Below are positions 1 to 9,875 of a stretch of DNA of 64,000 bases, in pieces. The DNA lies in the NCBI GenBank assembly GCA_035771165.1, contig JAWNZC010000347.1, positions 1,400,501 through 1,464,500 on the forward strand, read 5' to 3'. The DNA is from Paragorgia papillata. Its lineage: Eukaryota > Cnidaria > Anthozoa > Scleralcyonacea > Coralliidae. The notes under the pieces are model-generated. The model saw only the letters and a list, made by a program, of their open reading frames with translations. It was not told the DNA's origin and did not search any database. The position numbers and the translations under genes were made by a program. Numbering within the stretch: the first letter of the stretch is position 1; each line of letters starts with the position of its first letter.

Positions 1-2
1 CA

Positions 3-1360
3 GAGTGGTGTAAAGAGTATATTTTAGATTATCCCAGCCCTTTAAAATTACAGAAAGAAATTGATCAGTTCATGGTGGAGTTTGATGAAAAGAAAGAAGA
101 GGTAAATAGTTACTCTGAGTCTCTGACAGGATGTTAGCTACAGTAAAAAATTCTGCATCAATCGCAGTTTTTGCAATCATTTTAAAATTACTAACACCTT
201 TATTTCTGGCTAACACCCTGTCTGATGAAATGATCTGTATTATAGTCAAACTGGATGTTCTCTTGCGTAGAACTTTGCAATATTGGTATCATATGCAACA
301 TTGCAATTTTGATTGGTGGATTCAGTCAGCAACTTGCAAACACTTTATCACGATTCCGGGTTACTTTATTACAATTGATGGGTTACTTAAAATATTGGTT
401 TTAAACATTGAACAACACATATTAAATGTGATGTTATACTTGAAGGTAATGGCTGTAACTTTATGTAGAATTTTGCATTATCCAAAGTTTGGCCTTTAAA
501 ATGATTTTTTAGGGTAACCCATCGAAGAAGCATGATAAAGCGTTTGCAGGTTGCTGATTCAATCCATCAATCAAAATTGCAATGTTACGTATCAATATTA
601 TATGTATCAATATAAGTCACACGCAAGAGAGCATCCGGTCTGACTATAAAACAAAATTTTTGAAATATTGGTAAAAATGTAATGTTGATAAATGATAATG
701 TTGCTATTGCTAATTTTGTTTATTTATTTTTTTTATATTACATGTAATTTAGGAAAAAGAAGAATCCAAGAAAATGCAAACTGAAAGTGATGAAGATGGA
801 TGGGTGACTATTGGCAAAGGTGGCAGAAAACCAGGAGCCTCAAAAGTAGACATAGTTGAACTGCAAGAACGGAAAAGGAAGAAAAAACAGAAGGTACTGG
901 TGTTACTTGATTAACACTTTGAAGCCTGAAGACGAGTCTTTAGTATTTTATTCTGGCTTAGCTAACGCCAGATAATTTTATTTAGCACAGGGAGAGTCCA
1001 GTCCTCAACGTGTAAATACGTTGATAAAAAAACTATTATATTTCTCCATGTATACTTTGATTTTAGTAACTGGTCACCCACACTTAATTATACACACTTT
1101 TTTTACTATTTTTAGGCACTACTCTATTTTTACAACTTCCAGCAACGAGAAACGAGAAGAGAATGTAGGTCTATTATCACTTTTATTAGCCTTAATTTTG
1201 TGTTAGTTTGTTTTGTATGAAACTGTTTTAGTCTGGCGTGCTAATCTTTTTGGTGTTTAACTTTTAACTTTTAGATATTGCTCAACTAAGAAAAAAGTTT
1301 GAGGATGACAAAGAAAAAATTGCCAAGATGAAAGCAGCTAGAAAATTTAGACCCTACTAA
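3..1360 (+). CDS. RRP7A: Ribosomal RNA-processing protein 7 homolog A (3' end, partial)
   Basis: C-terminal 124 residues of RRP7A, a nucleolar factor of the UTP-C/small-subunit processome needed for 18S rRNA maturation. Exons read at 3-101, 753-893, 1116-1164 and 1275-1360, all with GT-AG borders and matching phases. The translation carries the family's acidic DEDGWVTIGKGGRKP block, a basic KRKKKQK stretch, then QLRKKFEDDKEKI and the hallmark terminal KFRPY before the TAA stop. The N-terminal part with the RRM-like fold lies upstream of the window. Introns 1 and 2 hold foldback repeats, and a large foldback starts about 20 nt after the stop. Family assignment rests on remembered similarity to the human protein and is strong at the C-terminus. 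Confidence 0.9.
241..648. mobile_element. Foldback MITE in RRP7A intron 1
   Basis: Ends are near-perfect inverted repeats of about 28 bp beginning TATAGTCAAACTGGATGT, and the interior also folds back around CAATATTG-rich arms. A second family member lies at about 26365-26682 in the formin gene. No coding capacity. Confidence 0.75.
911..1015 (+). mobile_element. TTAA-ended miniature element, TTAACACTTTGA family
   Basis: About 105 bp running from TTAACACTTTGAAGCCTGAA to a degenerate inverse end. The middle has a short palindrome around CTGGC-TAACGCCAG. Better copies at 39233-39334, 39346-39447 and 47432-47533 end in CCTCAAAGTGTTAA, which defines the family. It sits in RRP7A intron 2. Confidence 0.7.
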
Positions 1361-1379
1361 GTTTGCCCTAAAAATACTG

Positions 1380-1627
1380 TTTACATTCAAGCTTGAAGCT
1401 TAGCATGAACTATTTCACACGTTTGTTTACGTTTGAAAAGCTTACGTTTGACTAATTAACTTCCTCGTTTTGACCAATGAAATGCATTTGTTCATGTGAA
1501 ATTCACGTGTGAAAAAAACACACAAGCATTTCATTGGTCAAAACAAGGAAGTTAATTAGTCAAATGTAAGCTTTTCAAACGTAAACAAATGTGCGAAATA
1601 GTTCATGCTTGAAGCTTGAACGTAAAT
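1380..1627. mobile_element. Foldback element immediately 3' of RRP7A stop
   Basis: A 248-bp near-perfect palindrome. Left arm TTCAAGCTTGAAGCTTAGCA is answered by TGCTTGAAGCTTGAA on the right, and both arms continue for about 110 bp with few mismatches. It starts 20 nt after the RRP7A TAA, so it probably lies in the 3' UTR. The remainder, 1628-1990, is AT-rich with no gene seen; an AATAAA at about 1976 could serve RRP7A. Confidence 0.8.
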
Positions 1628-1995
1628 GGTAGTACTGTAATAGTAGTTATAATAGCTGTATATTATACATACATTATTTTAGTTTTCTGTTTGTTGTACA
1701 AGAAATTATTATTTAAAGCGGTTCTCTGATGAAAATATTGTTGGCAATGTTTTTGTGTAATCCTAAAGATGTTATGTTAAGTGAGTAATTGTGCATAGTT
1801 TCATTTCAAAATTCATTGAAGAAAAGGTGATATTTTACGTGTGAAGTTTGTATTTTGAAGTGCCACCATTGAAGTGGCTGAGCTTGAGAAGAATTAGTCG
1901 AGGAAGCTTATGACATCATAGACTCAATAACAACAATGACCCTTTTGTTGAGTCAACAGGCCGAAAGCTTAGCAAATAAATATTTTACGTGATGT

Positions 1996-2704
1996 TTCCA
2001 CAAAACTTATCTTGTATTACATAAATAATTATGTAAATATTTAATAAATCATTGAATAATTAATTGCATAAATTACTGATGCATAAATCATGGTAAATAA
2101 TTGAATAAATAATTAAGTAAATAAATAAATAATTGTGGAATGCTCCATCTAGCCTGGTACCCTGGCCCAATTTCAAAAGAAATATGGGCCAGGTAACCAC
2201 TAATCTCATTCTCGTGTCATCAGGGCTAAATCCACTTATGACGATTGCAGTTTCACTCATAGCCACTAAAAACGCGTGAAAATTCAACCAATGGGAAAGC
2301 AGTTTAAGCAGTTCTTTAGTGGTTACCTGGCCCATATTCTTTGATTGGGCCAGGGTACCAGGCTATGCTCCATCTTCAAGTCAAAACATAATATGGAACT
2401 TTACATAAAGTACTAATGAATATTTCACAAGATTTCTCAAATTTCAAAATGTCGTCGTTCAAGTTGTTCCACAAAACTCTATTACATAAATATTTACGTA
2501 AATATTTAATAAATCATTGAATAATTAATTGCATAAATTACTGAATAAATCATGGTAAATAATTGAATAAATAATTAATTAAGTAAATAAATAATTGTGG
2601 AATGCTCCATCTTCAAGTCAAAACCTAATATGGAATTTTACATAAAGTACTAAGAAATATTTCGCAAGATTTCTCAAATTTCAAAATGTCGTCGTTCAAG
2701 TTGT
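1996..2704 (+). repeat. Tandem duplication of the ATPAF2 5' region
   Basis: Two direct copies, about 1996-2469 (including a 214-bp insertion) and 2470-2704, share long stretches at high identity. Both start CCACAAAACT and end at ATGTCGTCGTTCAAGTTGTT. The copied ATGs are at 2449 and 2686, 237 bp apart. Only the downstream ATG continues into the ATPAF2 frame; the upstream one reaches a stop after 23 codons. Confidence 0.85.
2151..2364. mobile_element. 214-bp Mutator-like MITE with 11-bp target duplication
   Basis: Terminal inverted repeats of about 50 bp start AGCCTGGTACCCTGGCCCAA. The flanks are the direct repeat ATGCTCCATCT at 2140-2150 and 2365-2375. The other copy of the surrounding tandem duplication, near 2600, has this 11-mer once and no insertion, which is an empty site. 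A 9-11 bp duplication is typical of Mutator-like elements; the superfamily call is inference. Confidence 0.85.
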
Positions 2705-5700
2705 TTCGAGGATTGCATGTGCGTGGTCTTCTTTTGACGACAAGAAAATATACTGCTACCTATTGTAGAAGAACGCTTGCATCCTTTAGAGGTCAGTGTT
2801 TATTTTACGTTTTGCCATCGTGGAGAATACTAATATTAAGAATATAAATTAACTTCAAGTTTTCGTGCATTTTGCTAAAATTTATTTTGTTTTTTCTACA
2901 GATAGAAAGAGGTTTTATAATAAAGTTGATGTCGTTAAAGCGGAAGGTAAGTAAAACGTTTAATTAGATATGAAAACTAGAGTGCTGCGTAGGTAGGCTG
3001 TTTGGGATAGAGCAAAGAGGTTATTTGATGACGTTCTATATTTTCTGATGAAGGGCTGCGCTCAAAGCGCCAGTATTTCGTTGCAAAAAATCTCGGCAAT
3101 TCACTACATTTTGACTTTAATATTGTTAAACCCAATTAGTAAGGTATTCGACTACTGAAACGCTATTTAGGTTGGATTCAACAAGTGCACCCAGCCTTTG
3201 TTAGTTGCCCCCCCCCTTGTTAGTTGCCCCCCCCTTGTTAGTTGCCCCCCCCTGTTGAAGGCATGCATTCTCAACCTGAAATAACCCCTTCCTTAGAATA
3301 TGTAGGTAAGTACTCAACCCCCCTGGAATTTTCTGAAGCACTCACCAACCCTCCCCTATGGAAATTCTGAACCATATTTTGCCTCTAAAGCCCCCCAATA
3401 TTTTGCCTCTAAAGCCCCCCCTGGAATTTTTAAATATTTTGATTTTTGAAAATTTAAATTTTGAAATAATTTACTTGTGATTGATAGTTGGGTCATGACT
3501 ACAACTATGGTACCAGAATGCTTTGCGGTACCAGAATGCTTTGCGGTACCAGAATGCTTTACTAGTATATTTATTACCACTAGAAGACTGGCAAAGCATT
3601 CTGGTAGTTGTAATCACCCAACATCATTGTACGTCATTGTGCAAATGGTCTATTGAAGTAAAATCAGCAATCGGCCGATTGTTAACATATAATCGGCTGT
3701 TTGTGGATTATTCACAAGTTTTTGTTTCTTTTAAGAAAAAGTAGTCTAAAATCTGCATTTTCATCTTGTTTTTGTTGTGCGTACCTAATCCACTGCATAT
3801 CGCATTACTATATATTTACGCTAGGAATAAAACCACTTGAGAGTGACATTTATATATTACACTTATGTTGAGTCAAATCCAATTATATTATTACGTTTGA
3901 CCTGGCAGGGTGTTGGATAATTCACTTTATGAGAAATTAGACTTAGTCAACTTTGACACTGGATTAATCAGCTTTGGCCGATTAATTGGCCTATTATGTG
4001 TTCTAATCGGCCACCGATTAATCGAATCGGCTAATCAGCACTTTTTAGCGATCGGCTCATCCCTAAAAATGAATCCAAATAAAAAGTGTAAATTCTCTTT
4101 ACCCTCCATGGATGGTGTAGTGGATGGTGCATATAATGGTGGTTCTGTATAAATTTTAATTAGAATGATGGTGTATTGGATGGTGTAATCTATCCATGTT
4201 TTCCATAGAATTATATAGAAACATGGCTTTTATCCAATCACCGCTTGCATTTTCAAAATGTTTATATTTTATAATTTATTTTTCTTCCTACTGTAAAACA
4301 AAATGTTGGGTGATATACAAGCTGTAGATGTGACAATAATGTTGCAAGATTTCCACTGATCTACATTAATTATAATGTTTATTTAAATTCTTCTAGATGG
4401 ATATAAGATAACACTTGATAATAAGCCAGTCAAGACACCTCATGGAAATATTTTATGTGTTCCTTATCAACCATTAGCTGCTGCATTGTCAGTGGAGTGG
4501 GATGCTCAGAGAGATTTGATCAAACCAGAATCAATGCATTTGGTAAATTATAATTATTGTAATTAAAGTGCCTATACCACCGTGAGCTTAAATTGGCTAT
4601 GTCATCCTCAGGGACTTTACATATTTATACTAATTGGAACATTCTGAGAAGATTTGTAATATATCTTCTCAGGCGAAAATTTCATCTTCATGGATTTTTT
4701 TGCTGTTAAAGTTGACGGAAGTGACGTCAAAAGAGGAATCTGTAAAGTGGTTTTCATATAGCAAAATTCCTCTTTTGACGTCACTTCCATCAACCTTAAC
4801 GGCAAAAAAATCCATCAAGATGAAATTTCGCCTGAGAAGATATATTACAAATCTTCTCAGAATGTTCCAATTAATATAAATATGTAAAGTCCCTGAGGAT
4901 GACATGGGCACTTAAACCTTTATTTAACCACAGATAGCTATCACAGCTTAATTACATCACAATACTGTTACCTATTACAGCTCAACTAGAAATAAACTAA
5001 ATACAGGATGACTAATAGCAGTTCATCACATTTTGCAAATAATCTAACAATAAACTTCAACCCATGAAGCATTACAAGGGGAAGGGTGGGTGGGATTAGA
5101 GGTCAAGCATGGCGAAGCAACAACAAAAAACGTGCTGACATAACTCGCATCCCACTCTACACCTGATTACCCATCATGCCCCCAGCAGTGTGAGAGAAAA
5201 CATTTTCTGCTTCTTTCATTCCTCAGCCAGCAGAAAATAACACTTCCTTTTCTGAAATTTCATCTTCATGGCCTTTCGCACTGTTACAGTCAAAATGAAA
5301 ATACCTTCCCACTTTTAATTCCAATTTTGTTTTGTAATTATAATTGAATTTTTGTCATGATGTACAATGTGTATTCATCACCTCTTTATTCACTCATCTT
5401 GTGCATATAAATAGACTGCACTGACAAACACAGTAATAGATGATCCTCTTGGCAAGACAAAAGACGCCCGTGTGGATTACGTTATGGAGTACTTACTCAC
5501 AGACACAATATAGTAAGTGTAAATTTTTATCTCAATATTTTATTTTTACTTATTTATCAACATTTCTACCAATCTCGTTCCCAGAGCCCACGTTCCCCAC
5601 GGCTGGGAAACGAGAGACTCTGGGATAATCCGTTTCAAATCGTTACGTTATTGGCTGAATAGTGAGCATGAGTTGGTCTGAAGTGACCGTAAGTAGAATT

Positions 5701-8700
5701 AATAAAACCAAAATAACAAAGATGTCGGACGACAAGACTCCAGTGAAGACGTTGCCGCGATCGATATCTTTGTCGTATGTGCAGTAGATGCTTTAATTTG
5801 AGCTTCGCCAGCAACCCCATTGACTTGTTTGAGGAAAAGTCAAACAAGGAGAACATGCTATCCAGATTCCGCTCAGATATTTGTTTGTTTGTTTGTTTGT
5901 TTGTTTGTTCGCTTGTTTGTTTGTTTGTTTGTTTGTTTGTTTGTTTGTTTGCTTGTTTGTTTGTTTGTTTGTTTGTCTGTCTGTCGCCACGATATCCCGA
6001 AAAGTATTGCGCCGATTTTCATGAAAGTTTGCAGAAGGGTTGGCCATAGACCAACGACCAATCCATTAAATTTTGGTTGAATGTAGTCAAAATTTGGATG
6101 AGAAATTAATAAAAATCTCACCGCAAGATTCTCCGTGTAGAAGAAATCCTTGATTGCGCTCATTATCCTTATTGTATGCAAATATTTTTGCATAATTTTG
6201 GTATGAGTGCAATCAAGCATTTTATTCATACATGCATGTGTTGGTCTCGTGGGGTAGCCTGGTTAGCGGATGCTCGTTCTCTTTTTGGTGGAGGTATATG
6301 CAGTCTCTGACTGCCCTCTAGTATAATCATTATATTACTTATTTTGAGTAATTACTTATTAGGAAATTGTTAGTAACCTTAGTACATGTACATATACACT
6401 ATTGTGTGAGAATGTTGGTTTTTGTACATTTATGTATTTATTTATAGCTTTCTATCGGAAGAGCCAGTAGAGCTATTAACATTACAGAGAAAAGAGTGGG
6501 GCCCAATGTGGAAATGGTTTAACACTAGGTAAAACTCAGCAGTGGCGAACACTTGACGAAATATTCGGGGGGCGAGTGCCGAAGGCACAAGCCTTCTAGG
6601 GGGGTGCGAGGGCATGTTCCCCCCGGAAAATTTTTAAAATTTGGATCTCTGAAATGGCATTTGCAGCATTCTGAGAACACATTTTGTAAAAAAATTTAGG
6701 TTTTCAAAACACTATTTTAATGGTGCATTTTGTTATAAATCACATGCTAAGCATAAAAAAACAACATTTCAGAGAAAATATTCTAGATGATTATCTACAT
6801 TTGTGAATGGAATTGCAAGGTGGTTTAATTAACACGCCAATGACAATGTAAAATTTATTCGCTAAGCGAGTGAAATCCACATATTTCTTTTAAAATAAAT
6901 AAATATCAGAATTTGATCAGTCTATGCATAGTTCGTCTATGACTCCGTTCTGCGCACGCTTTTGTTTCGTTAACATATTCTATTCTTGTGCTTCCACTTT
7001 TCAAAATGAAAGATTCAGCTAAAATTATTGGGGGGGCGATTTAGTTACGAAATGTTCAGTGTCACAAGGCGTTTTTATGTGCGCAGTTTCAAGTGATTTC
7101 GTTGAATAAATTTAGAGATATAACTGATTTTGCTATACGTGTGAAAATACTGTACCCTGCTCCTGACGTCAGAGACCATCTCATTTAATATGAAACAAAT
7201 TGAAATATCTTGAAAACGAAGAAAGATACAAAACAATTGTAAAGGATCTTCTATTACAATTTTATGAGTTCTTTCAAATTAGAGAAACGTAATTTTTGTT
7301 GTCAATGACCTTTGTTTGTTTTTGTTCTTTCCCAACAAACATTCAAGGTTTCACCTACTCATTTTTTTATCATTTTTTTCTTTTGTCAATAGATTCAAGG
7401 TTTCGCTTTCCCCCACCAATACACTTTTGGTAGAAATTCCCGAAGACTACAAAAACACAATAAAAAATTACATCATGTCTTTTAACAAGTGGTCGTTGAC
7501 AGGTTAGGGTTTTTTATGATTTTTATTAAAATGCATTTAATTTATAAAAATATAATGAATTTAAGTATTGCAATACAAATAAAGGAACTCGTACATTTAA
7601 TTTTTTTCTTCGACAAACTAAAATCTTTTTGAGGAAGATTGAGGTCAAATCACAGATGTGCAGGACCTTCATCTCTCTTGAATTTGTTTATTTATTTATA
7701 TTCAATCCTATTACAGTCAAAATGGAAATACCTTCCCACTTTTTCTTCTGTAGTTCGTTGCGTATTACTGTATTTCTGTAGCCGCTACCGAAGCCTGAGA
7801 AAATTTTTTGTTGAAAACTGTACATAAATAGTATAATTTAGCTTTAAATGGCATTTAATCATAATACAATAGATGTTTATCCCAAGTCGATACCAACAGA
7901 CGAATATACATCAAGAATTGGCGACTTTTATCGCTAGACTTTCCTCACGCTTCAGTAGTGGCTACAGAAATACAGTAATACACAACCAACTACAGAAGCG
8001 GAAGTGGGAAGGTATTTCTATTTTGACTGTAAACTTACGCTGCCTTCTTAAATTATTCTTCATTCTCTTGCATTAGGTTTTGAATATGCAGTTGAATCTG
8101 CCAAGTCTTTGGTATTAGCATGTGCTTTAGCTGAAAAAGAAATACCTGTCGAGAAAGCAACTTTTCTGTCCAGATTGGAAGTCGAATTTCAGGTGAAATT
8201 TTCAATAACAATGATGATCATATTTAGGACCTGTTTGGGTTGCGGGGATTTGCCAGTCGTGAGAGCGGTATTCTCTCTGGGGGCTGGCTGTGGAAGTGGA
8301 AGTCCCTGGATGACCCAGGCACCCAACCTGCACAAGCGATGCACAGTGGTGGATCAAGGGGAGGGCACTTTGGGCAAGTGCCAGGGGCCCCGCGCTTTCG
8401 GGGGCCCCGCCGATTTTTGGGGCCCAAAAATCATTCCAAAAATCATCAAAACCTATGACTATAAGAAACTTGTAAATTAATTTCTAATCTTCAATCTAAA
8501 CTTTGAAATCATTGTTTGTGAATACCTTAGAAATAGAACCAGAGTTCCAGAAAAGTAGGTTGAGTATCATAGATAAACACAAACAATTTTGGCAACTGAT
8601 AGTAGCCAGCTGATTGCTATTCACATTCCAGTTGCTATTCCGATTTTTTCTAGTCTCTTTCTGACTTTGGTGGGGTGGGGTGGGGGGGAGGGGATGTGAG

Positions 8701-9037
8701 TCAGCTACTAATATGCCAGGGGCCCCGCTCATGCTTGATCCGCCCCTGGCGATGCAGTTGTTAATAATTTGAATTTTTTCTGTGTGTAATTTGTGCTTTG
8801 CGCTGGTATACTAACGTGCATGTAATATTTGTTAGCTCTTGCTCTACACACAATTTAAAGTCTTTCTGTCCAATTTTCTCTCTGTCTTTTCAGGTTGAAC
8901 AGTGGGGTAACGTTGAATGGGCCCATGAGGTGGATTTATTGGATTTACGAAGTCGTCTGGCTGCTGCAACGTTGTTCTTTCATCTTGCAAGTGGAAGTAC
9001 GTTGGATTGTTTTCAGGATAGTAAACAAGATTTATGA
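2686..9037 (+). CDS. ATPAF2: ATP synthase mitochondrial F1 complex assembly factor 2
   Basis: Chaperone (yeast Atp12) that binds the F1 alpha subunit in the mitochondrial matrix during ATP synthase assembly. Eight exons: 2686-2791, 2902-2946, 4397-4542, 5415-5512, 6448-6528, 7393-7502, 8077-8192 and 8894-9037, all GT-AG and phase-consistent, giving 281 aa (human about 289). The first 35 residues are Arg/Ser/Thr-rich without acidic residues, as in a matrix presequence. Family landmarks: RKRFY in exon 2, TPHGN and EWDAQRD in exon 3, the acidic-Trp block QRKEWGPMWKW in exon 5, LSRLEVEFQ in exon 7 and QWGNVEWAHEVD in exon 8. I chose ATG 2686 because the upstream duplicate at 2449 runs into a stop. 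It is tail-to-tail with DRC3 (839 bp between stop codons). Confidence 0.93.
3185..3265 (+). repeat. Short tandem repeat, TTGTTAGTTGCCCCCCCC
   Basis: Three copies of an 18-20 bp C-tract unit in ATPAF2 intron 2. The same intron also holds a direct repeat of GCGGTACCAGAATGCTTT near 3515-3560. Confidence 0.7.
4563..4915. mobile_element. TTAA-flanked foldback MITE (TTAAAGTGCCTAT family)
   Basis: A near-complete palindrome of about 350 bp centred near 4755, with outer ends TTAAAGTGCC and GGGCACTTAA. Inner arms contain TTTTGACGTCACTTCC and its complement. A close relative is at 31673-32007, and a related longer one at 10972-11426. It sits in ATPAF2 intron 3. Confidence 0.8.
5282..5316 (+). repeat. 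Solo end of the TTACAGTCAAAATGG element
   Basis: One terminal segment matching the ends of the elements at 7711-8032 and 62428-62732. The opposite end is not present. Confidence 0.55.
5880..6330 (+). repeat. (GTTT)n microsatellite plus conserved repeat body
   Basis: About 105 bp of GTTT units ends in GTCTGTCTGTCGCC, followed by about 340 bp that recur at 41930-42440 behind a (CTGT)n tract. The body includes a hairpin whose arms read CTTGATTGCGCTCAT and ATGAGTGCAATCAAG. The shared head and body suggest a dispersed element with a built-in tetranucleotide tract. It lies in ATPAF2 intron 4. Confidence 0.7.
6538..7312 (+). repeat. Degenerate repeat block in ATPAF2 intron 5
   Basis: The first part (6538-6720, CAGTGGCGAACACTTGACG and a G-rich stretch) resembles the end of a hAT-like element and shares phrases with the element at 61771-62345. 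The second part (7042-7312) is the 3' half of the palindromic family also found at 13311-13756, 45290-45764 and 52017-52493. Confidence 0.5.
7711..8032. mobile_element. MITE with TTACAGTCAAAATGG ends (copy 1)
   Basis: Inverted ends TTACAGTCAAAATGGAAATA and its complement, inner subterminal repeats around CTACAGAAATACAGTAATAC, 322 bp. The second copy at 62428-62732 is in SMG1 intron 3. Located in ATPAF2 intron 6, 44 bp upstream of exon 7. Confidence 0.8.
8344..8748. mobile_element. Non-autonomous hAT-like element, 8-bp TSD
   Basis: The ends CAGTGGTGGATCAAG and CTTGATCCGCCCCTG are imperfect inverted repeats, and the element is flanked by the 8-bp direct repeat GCGATGCA at 8336-8343 and 8749-8756. 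An 8-bp duplication with CA(G)-starting ends is the hAT signature. It is 405 bp without coding capacity, in ATPAF2 intron 7. Confidence 0.85.
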
Positions 9038-9875
9038 TTCAAATGGAAAGTGGGATACAAAAAGTACGAACAAGGGATGTTTACTCAGTTCAGGTGACAA
9101 ACCATGTTGTGTGATTAATGTTAATACAATATATACACATTTTTCTAGATTTTATTATTTTAACATAGCTGTAATGTTTAAAGTGCTATAAACCCAAATT
9201 TTTTTTATCATCTGAATACGTTCTACATAGAGCAAACAGTTGTTCAGTGAAATTGTTTTTTGATTGAAGCTGTTCTTCAAATTTTTTGGCGATATGGTAA
9301 TGAGATGACGTCTATGTAGGCATTTGGCTTTCTTTCTCTTTTTGGCAAGATAAACTACCTGATAATTTTTGTGGAAAAACTCGTACACTATGGAACACGT
9401 TGTTCAAACACACCATTAATGGAAGAATTGGGTCATGTCACTCCTGCAAATAAACATTGTATAGATAATGATGACTACTTTGGCGTCATCTCATTACCAT
9501 TTTGAAAACAAAAATCTCTATTAAAGCAATAAAGGTTGCTCCAATCTAAAAAAATATTTCGTTGTTCAACTATTTGCTAAAAGTAGAACGTATTTTAGAT
9601 GATAACAAATTTGGGGTTATATGCACTTTAAATGTTTTACAGTAGTTTTTATACTATATTTGACCATACAATGTTCAAATGTGCACACAATCTTTGTTAA
9701 AACAATGATTTAGTGTTTCGAATAATATAATGAGCACTGAAAACAGTGTTCTGGTGTTGGAAAAAAATGGACAAAAAAATAAACCGTAAATCTGTCTGCC
9801 TATTAATATTTTATTTACATCATAAGTCATATTTACACACACATTCAGAATTCAATTGAGGGTTGTATCCATAAT
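9038..9875. other. ATPAF2-DRC3 tail-to-tail intergenic region
   Basis: No gene seen. Two fragments around 9195-9310 and 9480-9620 look like arms of a foldback: AAATTTTTTTTATCATCTGA and TACGTTCTACATAGAGC have near complements at 9580-9620. AATAAAGG near 9527 is a candidate poly(A) signal for ATPAF2, and TTTTATTT near 9811 for DRC3 on the minus strand. Confidence 0.5.

Noticed and set aside
2449..2520. Upstream ATG as the true ATPAF2 start
   Set aside because: Its frame stops after 23 codons, and only ATG 2686 joins in frame to the conserved exons.
5777..6229. Cys-Leu-Phe-Val and Lys-Gln-Thr-Asn frames
   Set aside because: Products of the (GTTT)n tract. The body after it recurs at 42 kb with frame-disrupting differences, so it is a repeat, not a gene.
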